A DNA stretch of 64,000 nt from JANQOH01 sp965201115 (GCA_965201115.1 OZ241745.1:1302001-1366000), one strand, 5' to 3'. Positions 43,761-53,756 are shown, numbered from the stretch's first letter. Translations and numbers: made by a program. Notes: generated from the letters alone by a model not told the origin.

Positions 43761-46319
43761 TTATCGCCCCATCTCGATCACCTTCGTCATTTCCAGCCCT
43801 GTCGTTGTGACGATGCGGACAGCTATGCGGCCTTGGGTGGGTTTGGGGAAGGGGGCGGAGCGGCAGGTGAGCATGGCGGACCACAGGGCGGGGTCTATGC
43901 GGCGGCCGAGGAGGCTGCGGAAGCGCCTGATTTGGCGGTCGTTGTGGGCGGCGGGGAAGTGGATGCGGCGGGCGTAGAAGGCGCGGAGGTCGTGGTCGGT
44001 GTCGATCATCCAGCAGGCGATGTCGCGGGCGGCGTCGCTGCCGCGGAGCTGGGCGGTGGCGGGGTCGTAGGTGTCGAAGCCGCGGACCTCGACCGATATT
44101 TCGTCCGGAGCGGTGGGCGATTCGATGACGGCGATGTCGGGTTCGCCGACGAGGCGGAAGGCGTTGTCTTCGGCGCCGTCGCCCAGATCGCGGATGCGCA
44201 GGTCCTGGTTGGCCTGGGCTTTCAGCACGGTGAGCTTGCCGCGCCGTTCCTGCCGGGTGTCGGCGTCGAAGGCGAAGCCGACGATGAGCGCGATGCGGAC
44301 GCCCGGAATGCGCGCGGCCTCGGCGGTCACGCTGTCGATGACCGCGCCGGAGACGGTTTCGTCGTCGCGGCCGATGCGCACGGCCACCCGGCCGCGCTCG
44401 CTTCGGGCGGTGTGCGTTACCCAACCGCCGGCGTCGTCGGCCCACGGCGTGAGCTCCTCGAGGCGCAGCCTGCCGCCGTTTCCGGTTTCGACGCCGGCCT
44501 TCTCGAGGGCCGCGGCGACGGTTTGCGCGCCGCCGGCGTGCGGGGTTTCGGGCGCAAGGGCGTCTTCGGGGGCGACGACGCGGAAGGGCGAGTGGCTTTC
44601 GACGGTGAAGGCGGAGCTCACGCGCCTGACGCCCTTGCGCGCAAGGGGGCGGTTGACGAGCATTGTCGGGGGCGCGTCGAGCCCCTTGCCGAGGATTGCG
44701 GCGCTTACGGTCGGGACGCGCTCATAGACGAAGCCGCGCGCGGGGCTGTTGCGGTAGCCGCCGTCGGGCTCTTGCGGCCTGGGCGCGCCGGGTTTCGCCG
44801 GCTTTTCGAGCCGCCAGTCGGCTTCGGCGCCTTCGGGGCTGTCCTTGAGCAGGTGGTAGTCGAACACGGCGCAGGCGAGGCGCTGCCGCGCGAGGGCGAT
44901 GGCCACGGCCGACGTGTCGGTCGTTATCCAGCGGCGGCCCCATTTCTCGGCGACACAAGCCGTCGTTCCGGACCCGCATGTGGGGTCGAGCACCAGATCG
45001 CCGGGGTCCGTCGCCATCAACAGGCAGCGTTCGATCACCGTCTCCGACGTCTCCACGATATAATGCAGATCGTTCGCCGGCGCCGTGTCGCTCCACAGGT
45101 TGGTTATGCGTCTTCCCGGGACCTCGTTTTCATACCTCTTCCAACCGAGCAATCCTCCCTCGCCTGTAGCAATTAGTCTCATGCTTTCGGCAAGCCGGTC
45201 GAGTCCTGCCCGATCGACTCGCCATTGCGATCCGGGAGGACATGGGAATACAATTCCGTTCCACTTATAATCGTGAGATCTCGTTTCGCTTACACCGGGC
45301 GAGGCCAAGGGCATTCTTCTGAACAATCTGGCTCCCTCCGGCAGATGCCTGTCCGGATATTCACGTTCCTCTGTCGTAAGCGCTCGACATACTCCCTCAT
45401 CCAGTTCGACCATTACATCCCAATTCATATGTGCGATCGTTTCCTTGCGATTCAGCGGCTCGTAGAGTGGACGATATTTCAACCGGCTCCTGTCCTTGGC
45501 ATACCAAAGCAGATAGTCCACCGCGTTGGCGAGGGTATTCGCCGATGTTCCGCCGCTTTTCCGAAACGGGATGGTTTCCACCCGGTTTTCGGCGCCGAAT
45601 ACTTCATCCAGAACGAGAGCGAGGCGATGTACGTTGTCCGGCCCCATTTGCAGGAAGAAGCTGCCGCTTTCGCACAGCAGCTCGCGCGCCATCGCCGCCG
45701 TGCGCCAGATCAGGTCGAGGTAGGAATCGATGCCGTTGCGGTATGTATCGCGAAACGCCGTCACCGTTTGCGGATCCGGGGGAATGTCTTTCGCCGTCTC
45801 GCCTACCTGGCGCGAGCTCGTGAGGGTCTGCATGGTCGCCTTGAACCTGATGCCGTAGGGCGGGTCGAAATAGACCATCTGTACCTTGCCGGCCATGCCT
45901 TCCTTGACGATGAGCGAGGCCATGGCCTCAAGGCTCGGGCCACGGATGAGGCGGTTCGACCAGTTGCCTTCGTGTTCGTACCATTCGAACGCGGCGTTTT
46001 CGGGCAGGCCGTTGAATTCGGCGGGGCCGAACAGGCCGCCGGGCGCGCTCTTGCGCAGGGATTCGGCGAAGGCGCCGGGGGAGATTTTCTCCTGGATGTA
46101 CAGCGGCCCGGCGAGGGCCTCGACCGATTCGAGGCCTTCCGCGCGGTCCCACGCCAGCACCGGCCCTTGCCGCGTGCGCACGGGCGGGCGGTAGGGTTCG
46201 GCGCGCATGTCGGCGTCGTCCATGTAGTATTTGGTCTGTTCGGTGGGCGGGTTGCGGCGCGTCGCGTCCGGGTGGACATACGCTTCCGCGGGCGGCGGGG
46301 TTTGCGTGCGCCTGGCCAT
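43761..46319 (-). CDS. Type III-like site-specific DNA methyltransferase (Mod)
   Basis: This is 852 residues from ATG 46319, two bases after the res stop, with GAAGGAGCG upstream inside res. The catalytic motif is DPPY (residues 152-155, in VYFDPPYGIRF) and the SAM motif LDPTCGSGTTACVAEKWGRR is near 443-462, the beta-class order. FLQMGPDNVHRLALVLDEVF and TIPFRKSGGTSANTLANAVD are family-typical. The region between the two motifs and the C-terminal 350 residues should carry the target recognition. It would methylate adenine in an asymmetric site and work with Res. Since res is broken here (see 46322 and 53569), the methylase may now be an orphan. Confidence 0.9.
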   Translation of the reverse strand: MARRTQTPPPAEAYVHPDATRRNPPTEQTKYYMDDADMRAEPYRPPVRTRQGPVLAWDRAEGLESVEALAGPLYIQEKISPGAFAESLRKSAPGGLFGPAEFNGLPENAAFEWYEHEGNWSNRLIRGPSLEAMASLIVKEGMAGKVQMVYFDPPYGIRFKATMQTLTSSRQVGETAKDIPPDPQTVTAFRDTYRNGIDSYLDLIWRTAAMARELLCESGSFFLQMGPDNVHRLALVLDEVFGAENRVETIPFRKSGGTSANTLANAVDYLLWYAKDRSRLKYRPLYEPLNRKETIAHMNWDVMVELDEGVCRALTTEEREYPDRHLPEGARLFRRMPLASPGVSETRSHDYKWNGIVFPCPPGSQWRVDRAGLDRLAESMRLIATGEGGLLGWKRYENEVPGRRITNLWSDTAPANDLHYIVETSETVIERCLLMATDPGDLVLDPTCGSGTTACVAEKWGRRWITTDTSAVAIALARQRLACAVFDYHLLKDSPEGAEADWRLEKPAKPGAPRPQEPDGGYRNSPARGFVYERVPTVSAAILGKGLDAPPTMLVNRPLARKGVRRVSSAFTVESHSPFRVVAPEDALAPETPHAGGAQTVAAALEKAGVETGNGGRLRLEELTPWADDAGGWVTHTARSERGRVAVRIGRDDETVSGAVIDSVTAEAARIPGVRIALIVGFAFDADTRQERRGKLTVLKAQANQDLRIRDLGDGAEDNAFRLVGEPDIAVIESPTAPDEISVEVRGFDTYDPATAQLRGSDAARDIACWMIDTDHDLRAFYARRIHFPAAHNDRQIRRFRSLLGRRIDPALWSAMLTCRSAPFPKPTQGRIAVRIVTTTGLEMTKVIEMGR

Positions 46320-46321
46320 GG

Positions 46322-49104
46322 TTATTCGCGCTCCTTCGCTTGCGCGCACAGGTCGCGGGCCGCGCGCGCGATTTCGAAATTCCAGTCGTTTTCGGCGGTC
46401 AGGTAGAGATACGCCCAGCGGCCTTCGCAGGCCGGGTCGGCGGCGCCGTTGACGGCGGGGAGCCACCATCGTTCGGCGGCGTCCTGCTTGCGCGCGGCGC
46501 CGCCGCCGGCCGCGGCGCCGGTTTCGTCCTTGTATTCGATGACCAGATGCGCCCGCGCGGCGCACTTCGCGCGGGCGACGAAATCGGGTTCGTAGTACCG
46601 CCAGAGGCCCGTGCGGCGGTCGAGCCACGGGATGTACCAGCCGAGGCGGTAGTTGCGCGCCCAGGCCTCGATATCGGCATGCGAATCGAGCAGCGCGGCG
46701 ATTTGCGCTTCGGGCGCGGCATGGCAGGCGGCGATGCCGAGTTCGGAGCGTTCGGCGGGGCCGTCCGCGGCGGCGGCGGGGTAGCGGTTGCGGAGCGCGG
46801 TTTCGAACGCGACGCCGCTCGTGTCGAGGCTTCGCGGTTGGCGCGGGTCGCGTTCGTCGGCGAAAACGGGCAGGATTTTTGTGCGGCCGCCGCTCGCGAC
46901 GGCGCAGGCGTGGGCGATATCGATCGCGGCCTGCTCGCCGGCGCTGCTCGCATGGAGCAGGCGCAGGTCTTCCGGGGCGAGGTTCACCTTGGGGTGTTCG
47001 GCCCATTCGCGCGCCGCCAGGACCATCGCGGCGAAAACCTGCCGCCGATGGCGCGCGGGGTCGATCTTTTCGGCTCTCCAAAAGTGCTGCGCGGCCCGCG
47101 CGGCGATGGCGTAGAGAACCCGGTTGGGCCGGCGTTCCGGCGCTTCCGACACATCGCGGGCGCCGATGGGGCCGGCCCATGTCACGCGGTTCGGGTGTTG
47201 CGGGTCGCCGGCGTCGAACGGGCGCACGCGCTCGGGCCGGAGGCGGATCGCCGGCGCGGGCGGCTCGACCGCATAGGCGGCGATGTTGGGAAAGGCGATG
47301 CGCAGGTTCCGGCGTCCGGGCAGGCTCTCGACCCGGAAGGTTCGGGGCGCGGGCGCGCCCGGTCCCGCCTTGTTGACCATCCAGTCGAACGGAACGCCGC
47401 AGATGCGCGCATATTGCGGGCCGAACCTGTCGCCCGGGCCGAGGACGGGGAAGCCGGTGCGCCTGAGCGCGCGCCCCGCCACCTGTTCGCAGAGCAACTG
47501 GCTGCCGAAGGCGCGGAAGCCGTACACATGCGTGACGGTGCGCACATCCCAGCCCTCGCTGAGCATTTGCACCGAGACGATGCAGCGTATGCGCTCGCCG
47601 GGCTTGCCGCGCCGGCCGACGGTGGCGAAGACTTCGTCGATCCAGGCGTTGCGCTCCTTCTTCGTGGGCTCGTCCTTGGGCGGGGAGAAGAACGCCTTTT
47701 GCATCTCGCCGACCTCGGCGTTTTCCTCTTCGTCCACGCGGGAATGCTTGAGCAGCGTCGGCGGGCTGTCCTTGATCTTCCCGTCGCGCGTGACGTTGGA
47801 GAATATGTCGAACCGGCCCGGACGCCACGCGCCGTCGCCGCCCTGCCCGCCGGCGATGTAGCGGTAGAGTTCGTTGGCGTTGGCGGTGTCGTTGGCGACG
47901 ATGATCATGACGGGCGGCGCGGCGGCGCCGGCCTGGGCGGCGGCGGCGTAGTCCCGCGCCATGGTTTCCAGCGTTTCCTCGATCTCGGCCGGCAGGCCGG
48001 CGCTGTTCAGCCTGTGTTTTTTCGCGCGCGTGCGCATGCTCAATGCGCGCCAGATGTTGCGGTAGGCGACGATCTTCTCGCCGCCGGCGTCGTCGTCGAT
48101 GGGCACGCGGGGGATTTTCGTGAGGCCGGCCTCGACCGCCTCCACGAGGGGGTAATCGCTTACGGTCCACGGGAACATGGCCTCGGGGTGCTCGACGCCT
48201 TCCGGCTGCCGCAGCCACATGGGCGTGGCGGTGAGGTCGAAGACCGTTCCCAGGCGGCCATGCGCGCGCATGAGCCGCAGCGCGCCGAACCACATGCCGG
48301 CCTCGTCCTCCTCCCGCCTGATTTCCCTGTCGGCGGCCCCGCGCGCGGTCCCGAAGGGGGCGTAGCAATGATGCGCCTCGTCGTTGAAGACGACGATTTC
48401 TCCCTTGCGCGGCCCGAGCAGGCGCTCGAGCATTTTTTCGCCGCTTTCGAACTCCTGTTCTTCGGCGGGGCCTTGCGCGCCCCAGATGAGCTTCTTGGCG
48501 ACGCCGCCGGGCTTGTCGTCCTCGCCGGCGATGCCGAGTTTGCTTCGGCGCCGGAACTGCTGGTAGTTGAGGATACGGATATCGAGCTTGCCAACCGGCG
48601 CGGGTTCGCCGCGCGGCATGAGGCCTTCGTAAACGGCGGCGCCGTTTCGGCCGCCGGGGTCGAGCTCGTCGAGGCGCGCCTTCACGGTGCGGTTGGGCGC
48701 GATGACGGCGGCGCGGACGCCTTCGGGCCGGACGAGCGCCAGCCAGAGCAGGATCATGGCCATGACGCGGGTCTTGCCGGTTCCGGTGGCCATCTTGACG
48801 CCGATGCGCTCGATGCCGTCGTTCCAGCGCGCGTTGGTCTGGCGCAAGGTTTGCGCGGCGGCGAGGCTTTCGGGCGTTCCGCTTTCCGTGAGCCATATTA
48901 CGGTCTCGACCGCTTCGCGCTGGGCGAAGAACGGGCGCTCGCGCGGGCCGTCTCCGGCCCACCATTCGAGCAGGCGGCGCGTGCGTTCGCGCGCGCCGGG
49001 GTATCCCGCGCGCCGCCACGCGCCCACATGCCCGCGAATCGCGTTGATGCCCGGGTGCGGCGCCATGCGGGCGCAGTCGCCTTTCGGGCGCGGGCCGCGC
49101 CTAG
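46322..49104 (-). pseudogene. Type III-like restriction enzyme Res (helicase-nuclease), 3' part
   Basis: This is the main part of Res. It contains the helicase Walker A KMATGTGKTRVMAM, the DEAH-like FNDEAHHCY, SVQMLSEGWDVRTVTHVYGF and the motif VI region LCEQVAGRALRR. The C-terminal nuclease has YEPDFVARAK and HLVIEYKDE, a D...ExK arrangement. The 5' end was moved: upstream of CTAG 49101-49104 lies IS1380, and the real N-terminus is at 53569-53708. Joined at the single CTAG the frame is continuous, giving 972 residues. The remaining frame has an ATG inside the IS end (49111), so a protein lacking only about the first 47 residues could be made. Confidence 0.88.
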
Positions 49105-50764
49105 CCCGCATTTCTCATACGGGTGGTTGTCGTGCGGTTTGTGCGTCGTTGGTTATCGTGCGTGCGTGTTTTCGTGGTCGGGGGGCTTGGCGGGCATTTT
49201 CGGGGCGCGTTGGGGCGGTCCGCCGTTTGGCGGTGGGCCGCGTTCCGGGCTGTTCCTGCGTTGTTGAGGGGAAGGGCGAGAGTGGCCGCGTTACGCCGCG
49301 GCGGCGGATAATCGTTGGCAGGCGATACGGAACTCGCGCTGGAAGGGATGCGCGGCGTTCATGGCGATCTTGACGCGGCGCACAGTGACGCGGACCCAAG
49401 CGCCGATCTTGAGCAGTTTCAGGCGCAGGCTCCCGCATGTGGCGACCGCCAGTTCGGTGTAGTCGAGGCCGATGCGGCGCAGTGCGCACAGCAACACATA
49501 AGCCATGGACGCGAACCACAGGCGCAGCTGGTTGGCCCGCATGGCCCGCGTCGACGTGCGGTCGGCGAACAAGTCGAGTTGGCACTCCTTGATCCGGTTC
49601 TCCATCTCGCCGCGTTGGCAGTAAAGCCGCTCGTAGAGATGCCGGGCGCGGACCCGATGGGCCGCAATCGAGGTGACGACGAAACGCGGGTTGGCCTTGC
49701 CGTGGGTCCACTCGGCCTTGGCGACGACGCGGCGCGCGCAGCTCCAGCTGTCGCGCGTCCTCCACATGAAGTCCTTGAAGCGGCGTTGCGGCTTGCCCGA
49801 ACCCGCGCTGTGCGCTTGCGCCGCCGCCAGTTCGGTCTCGACTTCCGCCGCCAGACGGGGGTTCCGCGCCAAGCCCAACAGGTAATCGACGCCGTTGGCC
49901 TCGCACCACGCCATCAGCGCCTCGCGGGCGAACCCCGAATCGGCGCGCACCATTATCCGCACGCGGGGCCAATGCCGCCGCAACCGCGACACAATCCGCT
50001 CAACAGTCTCCACGGCCCCGGCCGCCCCATCCTCATTCGCCGGGCGCAACCGCGCCGCCAAAAGATGACGACCGCAAGTCGCATAAAGCGGAAGATAGCA
50101 ATAGCCGCCGTAGTAGCCGTGGAAAAAACGACCCTCCTGGCGACCGTGAAGCCGATCGTCCGTGGCGTCGAGATCGATAACCAAGCGAGCCGGGGGCCGC
50201 TTGTGCGCCTCCACAAACAGTGTCAGGAACAAATCCTCAATCGCCGAGCCGTCATGCGCGATCCGGCAATACCGCGACGGCCCCGCGCCCCCCAACTCAA
50301 GGCGGTTCAGCGTCGATTTGCCCGCAAGCGGCGCACAGTCCGAACGACGCGACGCCAACTTCCCCGCCAACACGGCCATGACCGGATCGTGACGCAACGC
50401 ATCGTGGTCGTTCAGGTCCTCATATCCCAATGCGATCCCGAACACGCGCTGCATGACCAGCGTCCGAACATCGTGCTCGACAAGATGACGCGCACGCCCA
50501 TCGGTGAAACAGGCCGCAAACCGATCGACCAGACCCACCGCCGCATCCGCCCGGCCAGGCAACAATGCCCCCGCGTCCGACGTCACCGTCCCGCCGTCGA
50601 ACGCCGCCACAACCGCGCGACCGTCGACCGGTTGAAAACCGCCCAGCGCCGTGCTACACTCCGTCTGCATCGGGGAACACCTCCGTGCCGCGATATGTGC
50701 ATACTCAACAACACTATATCGCACACAGAGCCCCGATGCCCCAAACCCGTATGAGAAATGCGGG
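49105..50764 (-). mobile_element. IS1380-family insertion sequence, copy 2 (1660 bp)
   Basis: Same termini as copy 1 (cccgcatttctcatacggg and its inverse). The left flank is CTAG and the right flank GTAG. The sequence agrees with copy 3 at nearly every position and with copy 1 except for the one-base deletion there and a few substitutions. About 185 bp at the 49105-49290 side hold no gene. Confidence 0.95.
49291..50670 (-). CDS. IS1380-family DDE transposase (copy 2)
   Basis: 459 residues from ATG 50670. It is the intact form: the same N-terminus as copy 1 and the complete C-terminus (VRRVKIAMNAAHPFQREFRI to SAAAA). The catalytic acidic residues are in VIDLDATDD and RADSGFAREA, and the conserved late region is KECQLDLFADRTSTRAMRAN. 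It should catalyse cut-and-paste type movement at CTAG-like targets. The antisense frame along it is a shadow. Confidence 0.93.
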   Translation of the reverse strand: MQTECSTALGGFQPVDGRAVVAAFDGGTVTSDAGALLPGRADAAVGLVDRFAACFTDGRARHLVEHDVRTLVMQRVFGIALGYEDLNDHDALRHDPVMAVLAGKLASRRSDCAPLAGKSTLNRLELGGAGPSRYCRIAHDGSAIEDLFLTLFVEAHKRPPARLVIDLDATDDRLHGRQEGRFFHGYYGGYCYLPLYATCGRHLLAARLRPANEDGAAGAVETVERIVSRLRRHWPRVRIMVRADSGFAREALMAWCEANGVDYLLGLARNPRLAAEVETELAAAQAHSAGSGKPQRRFKDFMWRTRDSWSCARRVVAKAEWTHGKANPRFVVTSIAAHRVRARHLYERLYCQRGEMENRIKECQLDLFADRTSTRAMRANQLRLWFASMAYVLLCALRRIGLDYTELAVATCGSLRLKLLKIGAWVRVTVRRVKIAMNAAHPFQREFRIACQRLSAAAA

Positions 50765-51300
50765 GTAGCACAAATGTTTTCGTGTTCATCCTCGGAGCGG
50801 CAGGATTGCCCTTGATGGCGATCGGTCTCTGGTCGGTGCGCAACATGGAGAGGGGTGAGCGCGCGGAGACGAGGATCGGGCAAGCGATCGATTATGCCGT
50901 TGCGGCGCCGGGGTGCGCGGTGGCTCACAATGTGATGAAGGTCGCGAAGTGCGGGGACGTCGACCATATCGTGCGGACGCCGGAGCGGCTGTGGGTCGTC
51001 GAGACGAAATCGGGGAGAGTTCCGAAAAAGAAGTTTCGGAAAGTTCTCGCTCGGATCGCGGTCAATGTGCAAGCGGCGCGGGAGTGGATGCCCAACCACG
51101 ACGTTCAAGGCTGTCTGGCGCTGGCCTCCGGGAAGGTCACTGAGCGCGACGAGAAGGGCTACGACGCCGAGGGCGAGACGATTCTGGTCAAAGATCGCGA
51201 TTCCCTGTGGAGAACGTTGCGAAAGGAGGCGCGCGCGAAGCCGGCGACGGATAACGCCGATGTCCAGAAAGTCTGGGCTCTCGGAAAACGGGAAAAGTGA
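50765..51300 (+). pseudogene. NERD-domain nuclease-like membrane protein, 3' part
   Basis: The frame enters from the IS end (agc aca aat) and reads STNVFVFILGAAGLPLMAIG (membrane helix), then ERGERAETRIGQAID, GDVDHIVRTPERLWVVETKS and continues to TGA 51300. GxxxE, GDVDH and ETK are the NERD (nuclease-related) signature residues, forming a D...ExK-type active site. The first residues of the protein are missing here but are found at 51772-51908 at the other end of the same segment. Joined, they give a 222-residue protein with two N-terminal membrane helices and a cytoplasmic NERD domain. The ATG within the IS end at 50758 could allow a shortened product. Confidence 0.8.
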
Positions 51301-51771
51301 CGGCGTGTTCCAGCTGACCGGAAGGCGAATGGCGATACACGCGCTCGCGCCGCAGCCGCGATAGCTGTGCCGCGACGGCGCCGTTGGCAGTCGTCGGGCT
51401 CGGTTCAGCGCGCGGGCCCCCGGGGACGCCGGCAATGCCCCATGAACCGCCCCCCGCCCCTTGTGAGGCCGCTGGCGCTCTCGCCGACATCTTCTTCTCC
51501 AGCGCCCCGCCCTGACCGAAGCCGACGCCGACTTTCTTCGCCGTGCCGCACGAGCCAGATGGCCTTGGCATCGGAGCGCATCGCCGTCATGCCGAGCCCC
51601 GGGCGCGGCCTCGGGCAAGCCATCGACGACCGTTTGCGGCGGGCAGCGAATGCCTGTATGTGACAGCCCTTCGGGCTCGGCGCATGCCCCGCCCGCGCTT
51701 GACGCCGCGCGCAATGGGGCGGCGTCCGGCGAGTGTGCGTTCGTTGCGGCAAATCGGATCGGAGTGGACCG
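51301..51771. other. Non-coding part of the IS1380-bounded segment
   Basis: 471 bp between the 3' end of the NERD gene and its own 5' end. It is GC-rich, with no recognisable protein on either strand. In the circle model this would be the only non-coding DNA of the circle apart from the IS, and would hold the promoter of the NERD gene. I see no iterons or replication gene. Confidence 0.5.
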
Positions 51772-51908
51772 ATGAGAAGACAACCGGGACATTGGTTGCG
51801 TGTCAGAATCATGATGCGTTTGGTAGCGGTGTTGGCCGGAGCCGCATTGCTATACGGAATAATAATCGGGATGTTCGCGTATGCGTTGCTACCCGAACTG
51901 GGGGTTAG
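51772..51908 (+). pseudogene. NERD-domain membrane protein, 5' part, cut by IS1380 copy 3
   Basis: ATG 51772 has GGAG eight bases upstream. The 45 residues start MRRQPGHWLRVRI and contain one strong membrane helix (LVAVLAGAALLYGIIIGMF), ending PELGV at the IS. Codon phase at the break (gtt ag) matches that of the 3' part (ggt agc) at 50764-50769, so the two join as PELG-V-STNVF. This gives helix, short loop, helix, then NERD. The call depends on that join. Confidence 0.7.
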
Positions 51909-53568
51909 CCCGCATTTCTCATACGGGTGGTTGTCGTGCGGTTTGTGCGTCGTTGGTTATCGTGCGTGCGTGTTTTCGTGGTCGGGGGGGCTGGCGGGCA
52001 TTTTCGGGGCGCGTTGGGGCGGTCCGCCGTTTGGCGGTGGGCCGCGTTCCGGGCTGTTCCTGCGTTGTTGAGGGGAAGGGCGAGAGTGGCCGCGTTACGC
52101 CGCGGCGGCGGATAATCGTTGGCAGGCGATACGGAACTCGCGCTGGAAGGGATGCGCGGCGTTCATGGCGATCTTGACGCGGCGCACGGTGACGCGGACC
52201 CAAGCGCCGATCTTGAGCAGTTTCAGGCGCAGGCTCCCGCATGTGGCGACCGCCAGTTCGGTGTAGTCGAGGCCGATGCGGCGCAGTGCGCACAGCAACA
52301 CATAAGCCATGGACGCGAACCACAGGCGCAGCTGGTTGGCCCGCATGGCCCGCGTCGACGTGCGGTCGGCGAACAAGTCGAGTTGGCACTCCTTGATCCG
52401 GTTCTCCATCTCGCCGCGTTGGCAGTAAAGCCGCTCGTAGAGATGCCGGGCGCGGACCCGATGGGCCGCAATCGAGGTGACGACGAAACGCGGGTTGGCC
52501 TTGCCGTGGGTCCACTCGGCCTTGGCGACGACGCGGCGCGCGCAGCTCCAGCTGTCGCGCGTCCTCCACATGAAGTCCTTGAAGCGGCGTTGCGGCTTGC
52601 CCGAACCCGCGCTGTGCGCTTGCGCCGCCGCCAGTTCGGTCTCGACTTCCGCCGCCAGACGGGGGTTCCGCGCCAAGCCCAACAGGTAATCGACGCCGTT
52701 GGCCTCGCACCACGCCATCAGCGCCTCGCGGGCGAACCCCGAATCGGCGCGCACCATTATCCGCACGCGGGGCCAATGCCGCCGCAACCGCGACACAATC
52801 CGCTCAACAGTCTCCACGGCCCCGGCCGCCCCATCCTCATTCGCCGGGCGCAACCGCGCCGCCAAAAGATGACGACCGCAAGTCGCATAAAGCGGAAGAT
52901 AGCAATAGCCGCCGTAGTAGCCGTGGAAAAAACGACCCTCCTGGCGACCGTGAAGCCGATCGTCCGTGGCGTCGAGATCGATAACCAAGCGAGCCGGGGG
53001 CCGCTTGTGCGCCTCCACAAACAGTGTCAGGAACAAATCCTCAATCGCCGAGCCGTCATGCGCGATCCGGCAATACCGCGACGGCCCCGCGCCCCCCAAC
53101 TCAAGGCGGTTCAGCGTCGATTTGCCCGCAAGCGGCGCACAGTCCGAACGACGCGACGCCAACTTCCCCGCCAACACGGCCATGACCGGATCGTGACGCA
53201 ACGCATCGTGGTCGTTCAGGTCCTCATATCCCAATGCGATCCCGAACACGCGCTGCATGACCAGCGTCCGAACATCGTGCTCGACAAGATGACGCGCACG
53301 CCCATCGGTGAAACAGGCCGCAAACCGATCGACCAGACCCACCGCCGCATCCGCCCGGCCAGGCAACAATGCCCCCGCGTCCGACGTCACCGTCCCGCCG
53401 TCGAACGCCGCCACAACCGCGCGACCGTCGACCGGTTGAAAACCGCCCAGCGCCGTGCTACACTCCGTCTGCATCGGGGAACACCTCCGTGCCGCGATAT
53501 GTGCATACTCAACAACACTATATCGCACACAGAGCCCCGATGCCCCAAACCCGTATGAGAAATGCGGG
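51909..53568 (-). mobile_element. IS1380-family insertion sequence, copy 3 (1660 bp)
   Basis: Identical termini to copies 1 and 2. Flanks are TTAG on the left and CTAG (53569-53572) on the right. It differs from copy 2 by very few bases (for example, one more G in a G-run near 51985, balanced by one fewer T). Confidence 0.95.
52095..53474 (-). CDS. IS1380-family DDE transposase (copy 3)
   Basis: 459 residues from ATG 53474, practically identical to copy 2 and full length. The frame stays open upstream of the start into the res fragment, which produces a long artificial fusion frame; the conserved ATG with the GGAGGTG site upstream is the real start. Two intact copies in direct repeat provide both transposase and homologous sequence for deletion or duplication of the 1.14-kb segment. 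Confidence 0.93.
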   Translation of the reverse strand: MQTECSTALGGFQPVDGRAVVAAFDGGTVTSDAGALLPGRADAAVGLVDRFAACFTDGRARHLVEHDVRTLVMQRVFGIALGYEDLNDHDALRHDPVMAVLAGKLASRRSDCAPLAGKSTLNRLELGGAGPSRYCRIAHDGSAIEDLFLTLFVEAHKRPPARLVIDLDATDDRLHGRQEGRFFHGYYGGYCYLPLYATCGRHLLAARLRPANEDGAAGAVETVERIVSRLRRHWPRVRIMVRADSGFAREALMAWCEANGVDYLLGLARNPRLAAEVETELAAAQAHSAGSGKPQRRFKDFMWRTRDSWSCARRVVAKAEWTHGKANPRFVVTSIAAHRVRARHLYERLYCQRGEMENRIKECQLDLFADRTSTRAMRANQLRLWFASMAYVLLCALRRIGLDYTELAVATCGSLRLKLLKIGAWVRVTVRRVKIAMNAAHPFQREFRIACQRLSAAAA

Positions 53569-53708
53569 CTAGGCGCCGGCACGCTAAGATACGCCCCGCT
53601 GGCGCGCCGCCCGCCGGCAATCTCGGCGGTTTGCTTGAAGTATTCGTCGAGCTTCCAGTGCCTCGAGGGCTCGTCCCAAGGGCCGTTGAGTATGGGGTTC
53701 GCATCCAT
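53569..53708 (-). pseudogene. Type III-like restriction enzyme Res, 5' part
   Basis: ATG 53708 has GGGAGG upstream. The residues MDANPILNGPWDEPSRHWKL followed by GGRRASGAYLSVPAP are the well-conserved opening of this Res family (NPILN...EPxRHW...GRRPS). The frame breaks at CTAG 53569-53572 where IS1380 starts. It continues in frame as RRGPRPKGD at 49100 and below. Confidence 0.88.
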
Positions 53709-53756
53709 CGCCGGCCCTCCCGCGCCACGGCGTTGAGCGTATTGTATCGCTATCGT

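Larger units (their letters stand above)
49105..53568. mobile_element. IS1380-bounded segment inserted in res (two direct IS copies plus 1.14 kb)
   Basis: Two 1660-bp IS1380 copies in the same orientation enclose 50765-51908. The outer flanks are identical, CTAG 49101-49104 and CTAG 53569-53572, and the res reading frame is restored when everything between is removed with one CTAG. The inner flanks differ (GTAG 50765-50768, TTAG 51905-51908). So the whole block entered res as one event, or entered by recombination into a first IS. It looks like a composite transposon, but the inner segment is circularly permuted (see the NERD gene parts), which fits IS-IS recombination with a small circle better. 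Confidence 0.8.

Noticed and set aside
43761..49019. A 1752-codon open frame covering both mod and res on the minus strand
   Set aside because: Only the part from ATG 46319 down is mod. Over res the same frame is an arginine/alanine-rich shadow, while the true res frame has all helicase motifs.
49315..50754. A 479-codon + strand frame (also at 52119-53558, and its equivalent at 30375-31979)
   Set aside because: It repeats in all three IS1380 copies, but is antisense to the DDE transposase and has no transposase motifs of its own.
49105..53568. Plain composite transposon with independent IS insertions on both sides of a passenger gene
   Set aside because: Kept only as the second choice: it does not explain why the NERD gene parts lie in swapped order and join in frame.
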